A stretch of 64,000 nt of DNA from Rhynchospora pubera (taxonomy: Eukaryota > Streptophyta > Magnoliopsida > Poales > Cyperaceae). The stretch spans positions 276,663,229 through 276,727,228 of the forward strand of contig CM051459.1 of assembly GCA_028095005.1 (NCBI GenBank). Direction: 5' to 3'. The translations under genes were made by a program, and so were the position numbers. This document shows, in pieces, positions 25,764 through 39,173 of this stretch. The notes under the pieces were generated by a model. The model searched no databases and was not told where the DNA came from. It saw only the letters and a list, made by a program, of their open reading frames with translations. Positions within the stretch are counted from its first letter, which is position 1. Every line of letters begins with the position of its first letter.

Positions 25764-28700
25764 TAAGAGAATGCAAATAGTAGAACATATCGAGCCTATG
25801 AATGTAGCCACTATTTTAACTGATATTAATTGACTGTGCTCAATTGTTGAAAGCCTGATGACCTGTAAATGTGCAAATTCACCAATAGACTTTCTGTTCC
25901 AGCGAACATAAAAATGATGGTATTGAGAAAGTATAAGGGGCATAGCTGATATTGAGAAAGAATTCATTACCAAAACTCCGTTGCCTTTTTTCGACATGAC
26001 TCCAGTAATTTATATAGTGAGCTACGATGCACTTTCTAATTGGCATCACCAGATCGAGTTCTCTGAAATCCAATAATTAACTTTCTGAGAAAAAATAATT
26101 ATATGCATGAGTAATTTAAAAAATATCAGAAAAAGCTGTTAAGATTCTAAGGGGAATAACTGGAAAGCGCTTATTTCTCCATGAAGCACTAACATTCTTG
26201 TTATTTTTTGTACTCCCACCTATACTTTGAAATATGTTTTTACTTGGATGTTTACATATGCATAGTTTAATGGATCCTGAAAATAAAATTTATTTTATGA
26301 AGCTAGTAAGCTGACTATAATATGTATACTTCCTTCTCTCTTTTAATAAGTCTTTGTGCTTATTTTATTTTATTTTTTTCTAAGCTGCAAGCCAAATTAA
26401 TCATGTGCTATTACCTTTTCAAGGTCCTTTTAACAACCAATTGTTCTCTACCGGTTGATAAATGTAGACCGCCTAGACTTGATAACTAAAAAAGTCATCC
26501 AACCATTTACATCTCAAAATATTGAATGGCAAACACAAACTTATTAGCAGCCCACAAACCCAAACCCATAATTTCCGCAAAAAAAAAAAAAAAAAATTCT
26601 TGCTCTAAGCTAAACACAATCGAAACTGATAAAGCAGTCCTTTTGTCAGAAGGAAAAGATTTATTTTAAGTAAAACAACAGATATTATTGAATGTTCATA
26701 GAGTCAATTTTTTTATAACACAACACATTTTTTTTAAAAAAGTAAATACCTTGAAACTATTTTTATGATATAGCAACCCAGCAAACCTCACTACTTTTCT
26801 CAAGTCTAAATGCATCAGCTCTTTCAAAACTTCTTTATCCATGAGCTTAAAAGATGATAAGATTAAATTAGAAACACAAAAAAGAAAGCTGAATAGCTTC
26901 ATAGAGAGAAGAGAAACCCCAAGGATTAGCAAATGAAAAGGCGAGGGAAAGAACAAAGAAAAGAACACAGATTTGTACCAGCACAATGGGCAGACCTTAT
27001 AGCATGCCTTCATGGTGAGAAAAGAGAAACTCCCTAGGTCAATCCATAAAGCCAGGATAGGATGGTAAAATTGATTGGTATTCAGATCTGTAGAGGAAAG
27101 CAGTGGACTTTTTTTTCCCGAAATTTGAAAAAAAAAGAGCAACAGAGCTAAGTTTAAAAAAAAAAACATTTCATCAATAGAAGCCATCACACAACATTCA
27201 GACTAAACATAACATAACATACTGAATCTATCAATGAGAAAAGCAGCAGCACCTGAATCTTTGGGGACATTTGACTCTTGATATATGATACAAAACCACA
27301 TTTGCAAGCCTACTGTTCTTGTGCAACCTACACAATTGAATCTCACATCTTCTGGTCATCCTTTATTTCGAGCCTCTTGCATCCTGTTGTCAAATTTGAG
27401 TTGTCAAATTGGAACTGCGCCAGAGAAAGAAAAGAAAAAATACAAAGTAGAAAGGAAAATTGCATCGATACTATTTGATGTTTAATTGAAGAGAATAATA
27501 TGTGTTTTTATTTAGAAGTAGCAAAATAATACAGTTCAAATATAATCTTAAATATACAATTCATGGAAAGGTCCCTGAAACTGAGGTTTTTATACCAGGA
27601 TCCAAAAGAAGAAGTACTGAACTGGTACAGAAGCTGTACCAGCTTCTCAAGGCATCACAAATGGGAATGCAGGTTCCCAGAGGTACATGAGCCGATACCA
27701 AGGCTGTGTTAGTGGGTATTTATTCACTAAAGACCGTAATTCTCTACTAAATCTCGATTTTATCAGAAAAATGAAAAAAAAAACACAACAGGCCCGACAG
27801 ACCACTAATAAAGTAACTAATAAGGAAAGGAGCACATAAACACAAACCTGAGAGCTGTAAAGAAGCAAAGACCGGAAAGGCCTGCAAAATACAACAGGGA
27901 AAAAAAATTGCTGTTAATTTTGGTTGATTCAACAATAATAGAATCGATTTAGAAATGTGACATCTTAATTTTGGTTCAGGTTATGATTCATTAAGTAAGA
28001 TGTTAATATTATTGTTTTATTAATCACAGCACCTCTGCAAAAATACGCTGCAGAGACGAAAAGCTATCATGAAAAATTTCAATAAATAGCATGAAGTTGA
28101 ATCGAGATAATATAAGTAATTTAATGCATTTATAAACGGTCAATGAGAATCAGATGTTGTACCATACCAAAGCATTTCTATTTGATACTAATAAAGTAAT
28201 AAAATAGTATCAAACAAAACAATCAAGCAATTTTTGTTTATCATTTCTATTTGATAGTACAGTTTATGTCCTCCATGCACTCAAAAGAATAAAGCTTTAT
28301 AGAAAGGCCTTCTCAATTGGATGAGTAGTTATCAACAAAAGTTCCAATTAATCTTCAGAAATGTGTTCCAAGAATCTCTCCAAGAATTGTAAAGTGAGCG
28401 AGCGTCGAAGATTCACACTGGCCCCAGGTTTCGCAGGCCTCACCTCCTCCTAGGAGGACTTAAACATCTCCACACTCTCTTGAAAAAGAGAATGCATCTC
28501 TTTCTCTGGAAATGATAATGGATCTTCTTCAGATTTCCTTGGAGACCACATAAAAAGAAATAGAAGAAAATTTTGAAATTAGCAAAAGAGCAAGTGTGGT
28601 AGCTAAATCAGCAAAACTTGATGGATCTACGTGAAGGATATATAGAATTCTATAGTGAACCTGAGAACTTGGCCTAGCATTTAGCATAAGAAACATAACT

Positions 28701-29060
28701 TTTTTGCCAGAAAATCTGTAAACAAAAAATATGTGAGAATGAATTGCACGACAGTATTCTAAAATTTGTTTATTTTGCACCAGAAAATCACAAAATTAAC
28801 CAAATAAACACCTAACAAACCTAGAGAAATACAAATAAACCAAATAAAGAGCAATGTAAAGGTTGATCAGATATGCATAAGCCATTTTTTCGAACCCCAG
28901 AAAAACGAAGAACAAACCAAAGAGGAGAAAAAAAATGAAGTGATAGGATCTATTCAACTTTTTTCGCTATGGTCATGCTGTAATTCAGTACTTTGATGGC
29001 TGATATGAGTTTTAACGGTATAAGTCAGGATTTTGTACCGAAAGAAAAGAAAAAAAAAGA

Positions 29061-29807
29061 GTGAGGCAAGACGGGTCAAACCTTTACAGGCAGGATTTGG
29101 CGAGTCATGGAGAGAAGAAGAGAGCAAGAAACAGGCAGGATTTGAGCTTTGCAGGTATAAGACCAGCAACACAGAGGAGAAACAGGCAGAGCCGTACAGG
29201 TAAAAAAAAGGGAAAACAGCAAGAAAAAGAAAAATACCTCACAATCCAGCAGCAGCGCAACCTGGGACCAAAGCCTTCCGATCTGAAAATGAAAAGAGAA
29301 GAAATGAGGAACAGAACCAGCCACGGAAACAAAAAGGGAAAACCTAAGCACTGCAAAGGCCAAAAAAAAAAAGGACTCACCGCAGAAAGGAAGAACAGAA
29401 ACAGGAGGAGGAAAGAACGGAGAGAGAGAGACAAAGAAGGCACAATACGGCGGAACCAAATAGCAAAATCCAGCCTCTTCCATTGTGCGCACAAAGCACT
29501 ACCATTGCTGCCGTACACATCGGAATGAGGAGCAAGTACAATCACCCCCGTGGCTCCGTGCGGAAGGGCAGAAGGGACGATCAGATGCGGCAAAAAAGAA
29601 AAACAGAAGAGACGCACACAGAAAGGAAAGCAAAGACAGACCCACGGAGCAAACAAAGAGATGGCAGCAGAGAAACGGAAGCAACGCTCGGAAGAAAGCG
29701 AAAGTGGGAAGGAACGGACCAGATGAGATCCATCGAATGGGGAACAGTAGGCTCAACCGTTGCGATTTGAGATTTACCTACAGTAACAGCAGGTATTGAA
29801 ATTGAGA
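29061..29807 (-). promoter_or_regulatory. C/T-rich 5' block of Helitron 1, promoter/leader-like
   Basis: The minus strand is strongly pyrimidine-rich, and long open frames arise on both strands as a composition effect. On the minus strand, a pyrimidine-rich leader with splice-like GT and AG sites follows the Helitron 5' end. This is what a captured or resident promoter and first exon would look like. No protein is assigned. A similar block sits at the same place in Helitron 2. Confidence 0.35.
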
Positions 29808-30789
29808 TACTTACAACTAGTAGAAATACAATCAAACAAAAACAAGGCTGTTAGCGATCTCACCATCCCCCAGAAAAATTTCAAGTAAATAGAACGGGTG
29901 CGCATCACAAATCGTGTTTAAACTCATCATATCGATAAATTCTCTCTTGAAAGTTGAAAGCTTCAACATTCCAAACATCGTGCAACGTGCTGCCAATTTG
30001 TTGTGGAATACTATTGAGAATGAGCATCCAAAGCGGGCATTGGATCTGGTTCTATTTGGATCAATAGTGGACATCTAACATCGTACTATTCGGTGGACAA
30101 TGTCATTATGTCAACAGTTATTTTTCATTTTCTAATATATGTTTGAGAGAAAAATGAAATGAGGCTTCCATCTTTATTTACAATCCAATTTTTGAAGGAT
30201 AAATTATGCTCATTTGGAGGTTAGAAGAAGTAAAATAATTTTCTTCTTTTTTTTTTGTGGAGCAAGCAACCACTAAATTTTCTTACTCTCACATCTTCTC
30301 TCTCTCAGTTTTTTTTTTATTTTTTTTATTTTGCACGTATTAAAATTTCCTTAAAAGTTTGGAACACACTCCAAGGAGAAAGACTAGAACGGTATATTTT
30401 TGTGGATAATGAGACTTCCTTATTCGAATTCATTTATTTTACATTTGTCTAATTTACAATGAAAGATTTTTCTATTTTCGAAAATTTGTAAGTGAAAGGA
30501 TGATGAAGTAACTAAAAGGAAATGAAGGAAAAGGGGGGAAAAAAATACAAATTAAATAAACTAAATGGATGGATTAAACTCCATGTCTAAAAAAATTTAA
30601 TTGACACTAAAACTCCAATTCAGATCGTTGATAAGCTTCGAATTGAGCAGAAGGGATATGAACAATCATATATATATATATATACTATTTTTTTAATGTT
30701 GATATGTGTTTAATAAAAAGTTGTTCAAGTTATCGAAGTAATTAAATGTCAATACAAATGAGATAGGCTAAAATCAGCCACGACTAACG
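29808..30789. other. Intergenic DNA
   Basis: AT-rich sequence with an AT microsatellite near 30669-30685. No gene or clear transposon end seen. Confidence 0.35.
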
Positions 30790-31136
30790 GATGGACTCGT
30801 CAGTTACGATTATATCTCAACTTTTGAAGTTCTAATGGCTAATATGAACCGTTCAATGTATTCTTCATATTGAAATCTCATTAGAGACAAAATTTTACAT
30901 TTTTCCGATTTTATTTACTATTTTTTTGAGATTTAAAAAAAATCATAGTTATTGAAGGGTCCAGAATTGTTTATATTAAGAATTTTGTAAAATATTAAAC
31001 AAATACTAAAAGATTTTAGAAAAATATAAACTTTTGTCTCCAACGAGATTTCAATATGAAGAACACATTGAACAGTTTGGATCGACTATTAAAATCTCAA
31101 AAATTAAGATTTGATCGTAGCTGACGGTCTCATCCA
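30790..31136. mobile_element. Fold-back MITE
   Basis: Inverted repeat of about 347 bp with ends GGATGGACTCGTCAGTTACG and CGTAGCTGACGGTCTCATCC. The arms share TTCATATTGAAATCTC and its complement. No target duplication recognised. Confidence 0.65.
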
Positions 31137-31634
31137 ATATATTCCCAAGCTAATTTGCTGTTATAACTAATATGATAGATTTAATCATGTTTTGGTCAAT
31201 AGTTTTGAACTTTCAATTTTTCATACTTTTCTTTTTGTTCTTTTTCCTTTATTAAGATTTTTTCGAAAGTAATTTAATTCGTAATACGCAACCAGAATAT
31301 TTTTCCTCCAAAACAATTATCTTTTCTTCCTAAATTCTTAATTAATCTTAATATTATGATAGATATATTTTTATGAATGTCTTCATCCTAAGAAATATTA
31401 TAGCACTAAATCCCTAAAAAAATATTTTTAATTAAAATATATTAAAAAATTTTCTTGTCCCGCTTATAGGTTTTGTGCTTGTGCTTACAATTGAAAATTT
31501 CATCTTGGAAGTGAATATCCATAAATAATGTTTACGGAAATAAAAAAAAAATGCTTGAATTTGTATTGGAAAAAAGAGGCACCCTTTCAAAATTGTAGCG
31601 CCGTATGAAATACCCGATCTACCCAAAATTTATT

Positions 31635-31857
31635 GGGTCCGTATCCTCTGCCAACTTTCTGCCAACCTTTTGAGGTTGGTAGAGGACCTACTCTTGATCC
31701 GAGTCGTTCGATCTAATCTCGACGGTTAAGATTTTTCGGGCCTATCAATCTAAGTTACATGCACTGCGCTCCCTTAACCGTTAAGATTAGATCTAACGGT
31801 TTAGATAAGAAGTTGTCACTCTATTAACCTTAAAAGGTATGTAGAGGATGTGATTCC
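31635..31857. mobile_element. Mutator-like MITE with 9-bp target duplication
   Basis: 223-bp element flanked by a perfect AAATTTATT duplication (31626-31634 and 31858-31866). Ends GGGTCCGTATCCTCTGCC and GTAGAGGATGTGATTCC form imperfect inverted repeats. The centre CCTATCAATCTAAGTTAC is shared with the MITEs at 39174 and 39786. Confidence 0.85.
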
Positions 31858-31866
31858 AAATTTATT

Positions 31867-33679
31867 ACCTCATGATTTCGCGGGTCGGATATCATAACAT
31901 AACCCGAACCGAGATGCGAATCAGAATGATCCATGGTATTTCTCTGTTCAAGTTTTCAAACATTTTAACAGACCTGATCCTCTTCTCCTTCCCAACGATA
32001 ATTGTTAATTGACTAATTAAGGATACGCAAAAGAGACGTAATAGTTCGACGAAACACATCCCAACTACTAATCCACTCTCTTGATCGCGTGGAAGGTAAC
32101 ATCCAAACTTAGAACTAAATAAAAACTATTTATTTATATTCATTACACACTTCTTCAGTGCTTGGTTGATTTTCCATTGAAGTTTTGTTTTTGCTTTCCT
32201 CCATGATCTTTTCTTCTGTTCTCATTTGTTGAATGGTTAGCGAATAAAGTTTGCCTTTTGCGATCTGATCAGATTATTTTGATCGATTAGTGGTGTTGAC
32301 ATTTGTCTTATGCGAATTGGGATTGGGAATCAGGTAAAATCGCCATCTTTGACTCTCCCCCCTCGTGATATAAGGAGAGATTCTCTATTTCGTTATGTTT
32401 TTTTTTTTCCTCTGGCTAAAAATTTTTGTTCTTGACTGGCTTGAATTTGTTGTTACTGCCATGTCATGGTCTTGGATGGATCATAATCTCAATTTCAGGA
32501 TTTCTGAGGTTGTTCTGGGAACTATTCGATGGTTTCGTAATTGGCAGGAATTTGGTTATTTATTGTTTTATTTCTTTTAAAGTTTTGTGATGAGTTGTAT
32601 AAAACAGCAAGAAGATCATAGTAACTGCATCCAATTTGTATAACCAGGACTTAGTTCCTACATTAAAAGACCAATTTAGGTTTTATCTCACTCTCTGACA
32701 TGAACTGCAACAAACTAGTATTTATTTTTGTTTTGGGGGTGGAGGGGTGGGATGGTGTGGCCACAAGTAATGGCACCTGTGCTTAAACTCTCAGACGAAT
32801 AACTTTTGTTGTCTTGGATGAGGTGTAGGTTAAGCAACAGGAAACAACCCTCTTTTAAAACTGATTGTAAATTGTTTGTTATATGGTATCTTTTGTATGT
32901 TTTGCAAATGCATAGTTATAGGGGTCCGTTGTAACTTTGTAATAAAATCAGAGAGATATTCAATCAGTGAAAGTAAATGAAGTTCCTCTCTCTCAGTTTC
33001 AATATTTCTCCATGTTCTCTCTCTAAACCTGGAATTTTGATTTGCCAACATCCACATGAAAAGAAATCTGAAGGACAATAATATAATTAATGATTTGCCC
33101 CATCAGCAAAAATTCTATTCATGGTTGCTGATTTAGTGAGTGCTATTTTGATTTGAGATATCTTTTCTCCTAAGACTGGATACCTGACAGACAACAATCA
33201 TCGAAGAGCTTTCTGATAGCACACTCTTGTTTTCATTTCTCAAGTGAGAGCCTTTTGTTTGATGTCAACTAGAGCCACCTCACAAGTTTCAGACCTTGTC
33301 TTGTTTTATGATTGGACTTTTACCTGGGATCTTCTATCGTTGCTTCTTGTATTGAGTTCAGCCCTTCAGTGATTAGTAAATTTACAAATGGTACATCTCT
33401 CTTTACACCTTTGAGGGATTTGATGAGAGCAGATAAAATTTGACTATATAGTAATGATAAATTAGCCTATCTGTCTGTCTTTGTTTCTTAATGCTATAGA
33501 GGGCAATAATTTATTCCTTGTTCATATATTTCCCTTGTATTTTTCCTTAGAAAAAAATTAGACAGTAAACTAAGAGCCAGATTCTAACAATAAATGTAGA
33601 TATTCGCATTTAAATGTAAAATTCTGAAGTGCTTTGGTTGCAGGTTGGAAATTGCCTTTGGTGAATAAAATCTGATAAG
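31867..33679 (+). promoter_or_regulatory. Promoter, 5' UTR and leader intron of the ArfGAP gene
   Basis: A probable 5'-UTR exon ends at 32333 (CAG before GTAAAA). A matching acceptor TTGCAG ends at 33643, leaving a 36-nt leader segment before the ATG at 33680. The intron would be about 1.3 kb. The TATA box and transcription start are not resolved. Splice sites are inferred from sequence only. Confidence 0.45.
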
Positions 33680-36600
33680 ATGAGCGGGCGATATCATAGG
33701 CCTGATCGGATTTTTACTGGTACAAATTATTCTAGTTTTAATAAAAATGAACCCATACATTGCATTCCATTCAAATAACTGGCATTAAGCTATCCTTTTT
33801 TGAACCTAAATTAGGTAAATCAAGGAAGCTGAAGGAGCTTATGCTCAAAAGTGATAATAGAACCTGTGCTGATTGTGGTGGACCTGACCCCAAATGGGCG
33901 TAAGTGCAAAACTTTGCCAGTACAGTAAGTGCCTGTACTGGTTTCTAAAGAACTGTCAATTTTCCTTCTTTGTTTTCTATTTTAGTTTTTCTAGTCTGGT
34001 TGGTTATTAACAGTATTTTTAGGTACAGATTCATGAATGGTAGAAGCGAATAGAATTGGTAGCTGTACCAGTCAATAGAGCAATGATTGCTGCTGTTATG
34101 TTAGTTCCTGAAGTTTGGCATCAGTGCTTTATCGTTGTAGTGATTTACCTTTTTCTTGTTTCCAGTTCAGCAAACATTGGAGTATTTTTATGCTTGAAGT
34201 GTAGTGATGTTCATAGAAGTCTTGGCCCAGATATTTCAAAGGTCATAAGACACAATATTCTTTAGTATTCTCTTTCTTTACTTTTTGTAATGTTATAATT
34301 TCTTATACTGAACCAATGTTCTGTTATTGCTGTCTGGTATTCAATATTTGTAATTTTTTGCTCTAGGATGTAACTGTCTAAGTACATAACTATTTTCCTG
34401 TATACCTAAACCTCTGCAGGAATTACTCTGGGGGCTTGCCCCTACTGTCGGTGTAAATCTAAAAGCTTCAAATTAAGCAATAATTTCTGAAGGGTGCATA
34501 AACAAACCAACACGTCCTAAGTTATATACAAGTGAGAAAAAGTTATGCTGAGTTAAAGAAAAGGCAAAGTAATATAGTATATTAGAAAATGGAAAGATAT
34601 ACAGTGTCTAAAACATACTCTCAACCTGACAAATGATGCTTTGGTAAAAGTTCCTTTTAGTGATAGTGATTAGTGAATTATTAGTGCTATTTCAGGTTTT
34701 ATCAATTACACTTGATGAGTGGGAAGATCCTGACATAGATTCGATGGTAGAGGTTGGTGGCAACTCATATGCAAACTCAATTTATGAGGCATTTCTGCCC
34801 CAAGGGTATAAGAAGCCTAGGCCTGATGCCAGTGTAGAGGAACGGACTAATTTTATTAGGTAAAATATTTGTTAGTTACTTCTATGAAAGTATTTTGCTA
34901 GTTTGGAAAATTATTCTTGGTTATCATTGAATTGTAAAGCTTGATTTCATGAAAAGCTCAGGCCTGCATGATTTGTATTGTTCACTTATCATCATGGTAC
35001 TGGAAACTTTTTCTTCTTCTACGAAGACCAATGCCCTTCAGAAAGTTCAAAACAGGCCCACCTCTCCTTAGCTCGTAGTGAGGTTTATCCTTTCAACAAA
35101 ATAAACTGAACATGGCATAAAATCCTTGAATTGATTGTTTATAGAGAAAATTCCTCAAAAAGTTCCCGTACAGTTAATCCTCCAAGTTCCTTATTTATTT
35201 CAACAAGCTGTAAATTTCTGTGATGGCCACATAACATTGGGTGGAGTAACGAGGGTTTAGGGGCCAATGAATGCTTGCAAAATTCATCTTTGATAAGTTG
35301 TGTTGATCTCTTTTGCTAGGTCAAAATATGAGTTGCAAGAGTTTCTTAAACCAAGCCTACGCATCGTTTCCAATAAGATGTCATTTAGACAGTATGATTC
35401 TGTGAATTCGACGAAGAGCATCGGAGCTAGTCCTTCAATGAAGAAACTTGAAGTAAGTCTATCCTATTTAAAATTTTTCTTAGTTACACCTTAGAGAACA
35501 TTGGAAGAGAAATGTTAAACTTAGTATGCATGATGCATTTTTTTTTCTTCATGAGGGAAGGGGGTGATAAATGTTTGGAGGTCCTCAACTTCTGTGCATG
35601 AATATTTGTCTTCTTTTTCGCCTCTTCCTTTACCAGTATGGAAGTAATGCATGATATGCCTTTACACTTGTATCATCACTTGGGCATTTGATGTAGTAAT
35701 TCCTGCAGGAATGTAACCAAAAAGTTAAATAGAGAATAGAGAAGTATGCTCCTACTATCACAGTCTGATTGAGAAGCCTTCTACAAATTAGACATTCAAG
35801 TTCAAAGAACCAAAAGTACAAGCTATTGTTACAGTACCTGAACAGTACCATACTATAGTTTGTAGATGATTAATGATAGGTTATAATTTTGAAACGACAT
35901 CATAGGAAGACACAAGAGAGTTTGTGGGAACCTTGAATGTCAAGGTGATTAAGGGCACCAACTTAGCAGTACGTGACATTCGCTCCAGCGACCCTTACGT
36001 TGTTCTAAACCTCGGGCACCAGGTAATTTGTTTATTTCATATAGGCATTTATCACTGCTATTATTGCATACTGGTCAGTAAAAGGCTGAATTTCGGAAGC
36101 AGTTAAAATTCTATTAGTTTTTCTATTCTATTCTGTTTTTGTGTGGGGATTTTGGTATTGTTAGTACTGGCTAAATGTATCAAACTTATCAAGATAGAAA
36201 ATTTGAAAATTAATGGAACAAATATAGAATATCTAGTATGCATCATGATGCATAAAGGCTTCCGTGCATCATGACAGTTGTGGACTTGTGGTCGGTGATT
36301 TTGCAAATTGACAAATCTAATTGTATGAATCCTACAAACATATTGAAATGTCATATCAAACAAAATTTTGCATTTTTTAAAATGTTTTTTTACTATTTTT
36401 TCCGATTTTTTCATACTTACTACTTTTGGAATATTCTTACTACTAATTTGGATCCCAAAATGGCAAGCATTAAATAATTCATAAAAATAGAGTAAAAAAA
36501 TAAAAAAAAATGTAAAAAATTTGGTTTCCTTTGAGATTTCAATATATAAGATTGGATTGGTTAAATCAGATTTGTGAATTTGCAAAATCACTGACCAAAA

Positions 36601-38135
36601 CTGTCATGATGCACAAAAGCCCTCTATGCATCATTATGCATGATAAATAAATATATACCCATCTATATGAATATATGGCTGGTACTTGTGCAAAATAAGA
36701 AGTATCTCATATGCCTTCAAATGGATGGAAAGATCACATCTGCTCCTTTATTATAACATAAAAGGTGAAGAAGGGAGGTTATTGATGGCATATTTTCTAG
36801 TACCGGAAGTTTCGCAGGGTATATTTTACTTGGTATGGTTTTCAAGGATTAGTGGTTTTCTTTCACTATTATAATATTATTACTACTATTATCTTTTGAT
36901 AGAAGAATGATATCTCCCATTCTGCTAGGAGGGTTACACTTAAAATTTTAACTTATGCAATGTATTCACAAAATTGCCTCATGAGTCATGAGGATCAAAG
37001 CAGGCAACTGCTTGTACCTTACTATAACAAACCTTGTGAAAGGAGCAAGCTATCGTACACATTTGTTTTTAATAAATGGCACTGTGAGAATTCCCTTGTT
37101 TCATTTTTTTTTTATCTAAACATGAATTAGATGAATGTATATTTCAGAAAGTACAGACAACGGTGAAACAGAGCGACTTAAATCCTGTTTGGGATGAAAT
37201 GTTTAAGCTAAAGGTTCCTCAGCATTACGGCCCTCTAAAACTGGTTAGCTTTATGTATCACAATGTTATAAGCTATGAACAAGTAATTGCACCGACTGGT
37301 GGAGCAATAATGTTATCTTCTTACACTTTCCATCTAGTTTTTTTGAAGATCTGAATACTGACCTGACTAATTTACTGAAAATATTATTTCAAAGTATGAG
37401 CTTGCTATGTTGAAAGTCCTTCCAAACCAGTTGCATGTTAACCAGCCAAATACCCAAAACACAATTGAGAAAAGAACCTTGAAGCATATTTCTTTTCATT
37501 CACGAGAAATAAAAGCAACATGTTTACATAAATATAAAATAAATTGGGTACTTTCAGTCTTAAATTTATAGTGTTTGACAGATGATTTTTTATATCTTAA
37601 AAAGTTTTAACCATTTCATGTAATATATTTTATTTTTATATAATGTTTTTAACTTCATGTATAGAATATATTTTTATCTTCATAAGATAGATTTTAGATT
37701 CATGTCTAATGCAACTTAGTTTTACATACAAATGATACAATTAACAATTTTAACTTTGTTCACCAACCGTTGGTTATGCTACCCTTGCCATGCTTCTATA
37801 CTAGACCGGTAGTTGCTTATGCTGACATGTATTTATATATTTAAAAATGCTAGCAAGTATATGATCACGACTTTTTCTCGGCTGATGACATAATGGGGGA
37901 GGCAGAGGTTGACCTCCAGCCGATGGTAACATCAGCTCTTGCTTTCGGCGACCCATCTGTTTTCGGCGACATGCAAATTGGGAAGTGGTTCAAAACCAAT
38001 GATAATGCCCTCATAAGAGACAGCACGGTAAATATAGTAGATGGTAAGATCAAGCAGGAGGTGTCTCTAAAATTACAAAACGTGGAGTCAGGTGACCTTG
38101 ACCTCGAGCTTGAGTGGGTCTCGCTGGAGGAATAA
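33680..38135 (+). CDS. ArfGAP with C2 domain (AGD11/12/13 type)
   Basis: GTPase-activating protein for Arf small GTPases in membrane traffic. The C2 domain tethers it to phospholipid membranes. Exons are 33680-33719, 33815-33899, 34166-34241, 34696-34859, 35320-35452, 35906-36022, 37148-37243 and 37854-38135, giving 993 nt and 330 residues, close to Arabidopsis AGD12. The zinc finger CADC-x16-CLKC (Cys31, 34, 51, 54) is intact, and Arg59 in VHRSLG is the arginine finger. The usual GxHIS after it reads GPDIS (Asp64). EEFLKPSLR-type linker sequence follows, then a C2 domain from residue 167 (GTLNVKVIKGTNLAVRDIRS, DPYVV, NPVWDE, YDHDFFSADD) with acidic calcium-loop residues present. The 1.1-kb sixth intron holds a MITE. 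Confidence 0.93.
36238..36642. mobile_element. Fold-back MITE in an ArfGAP intron
   Basis: 405-bp inverted repeat. Outer arms TATGCATCATGATGCATAAA and GCATCATTATGCATG, inner arms CATCATGACAGTT and AACTGTCATGATG. No coding capacity and no clear target duplication. Confidence 0.75.
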
Positions 38136-39164
38136 AGTGCGAATGTAGTCTATTTGTGCACTTCCACACATGTTTTGATTTTTTGGCTTTTTGAAGATTT
38201 GTTCTGCTCAGATGTAACTTGTATTATGGTAATGTAATTTATAAGGTGGTGGTGTTAGTTTCAGTATATTTGTGTCAGTTATTTCATTCTTCTCTCTTTG
38301 ATGTCACGGTATTTGTGAGCTAGATTATTGATTTCCTTTCAAGAGGATATGATTTATAGCATATGTTTTTTATAACATGTTAATAAAAGAAATATTAGTT
38401 GTAACTAGCATAGTAGTCGTCATTTATAGTTGTGGTAATGCAAATACAAATTTAGCAATATATTTTGAGGTTGGTTTTGGTTAAATTGTTTCTCATACAT
38501 GAATAAATGCTTGTTAGCAGACGTCCTTGGCAATTCTTTGTTAACAAATGTTTTGGCTTGTATGCAAGTTGACCAACTATTTGGCTTCTCTCTAATGTCT
38601 CACCGGTTCAGCTTGTCAGTCAATGCTGACAAGGCAGGCCAGATAGATCCGTCTGTCTGCCAACCAAGAATGGGAATTTCACACTGGAATAAGGTAAACC
38701 AGTTTCTATGCTTAAAGGAAACCTAGCCCCTGCAGCCAATTTACAGAGGAACATGGAAGGTCATATGGAAATGGGCCTTCTATGTTGCCATTTGTTAGTC
38801 TCCATCTAGTTTAGCTAGAATGTGCTTGCAGTGGTTGTGGAACAGGAACATGCAAAGCGTGTACCAAAATTTCCTCCATTGTACCCAGGCGTGAAACAAG
38901 GGTTCCTCAGGTGGTCTGGCAAACGAAAAAGAAATCACTGCGACAGTGGGGCATTTCTACAAGCAGCTTGCGGGCAGAACGGAAACGCACAGGATATTAG
39001 CTTACATTTTGAACTAAACAAAAAATTGCAACTGTGGACCTGATACTAAACTAACTAAATTAGTACCCTACAGCTGCTGCAACTGACAATCTCTAGGAGG
39101 CTTAACGCCAACTAGAGTATTACAATTTGGTAACCTTAAAATATTTTTAAATTTAGATTTGCTA
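38136..39164. other. ArfGAP 3' region and intergenic DNA
   Basis: The start should hold the ArfGAP 3' UTR. Short open frames at 38499-38726 and 38822-39043 have no recognisable motif. No transposon ends recognised. Confidence 0.4.
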
Positions 39165-39173
39165 GGGTGCGCC

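Larger units (their letters stand above)
25051..29807 (-). mobile_element. Non-autonomous Helitron 1 (4.76 kb)
   Basis: On the minus strand the element begins TCTCAATTTCAA (5' TC after an A, at 29807). It ends with a perfect 7-bp hairpin ATCGCGC/GCGCGAT (25062-25078), 7 nt, then CTAG (25051-25054) followed by T. This fits insertion between A and T. Helitron 2 (49287-54976) shares both termini. No Rep/helicase domain is visible, so it is non-autonomous. The 5' end carries a C/T-rich, transcript-like block on the minus strand. Open frames inside (for example 26696-27190, minus) have no recognisable domain. Confidence 0.7.

Noticed and set aside
26696..27190. 164-codon minus-strand open frame in Helitron 1
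   Set aside because: Phe/Leu-rich, no recognised family, no splice partners, inside a transposon.
29061..29799. Several long overlapping open frames on both strands
   Set aside because: They come from strong purine/pyrimidine strand skew, have low-complexity Lys/Arg or Phe/Leu/Ser composition, and show no domain.
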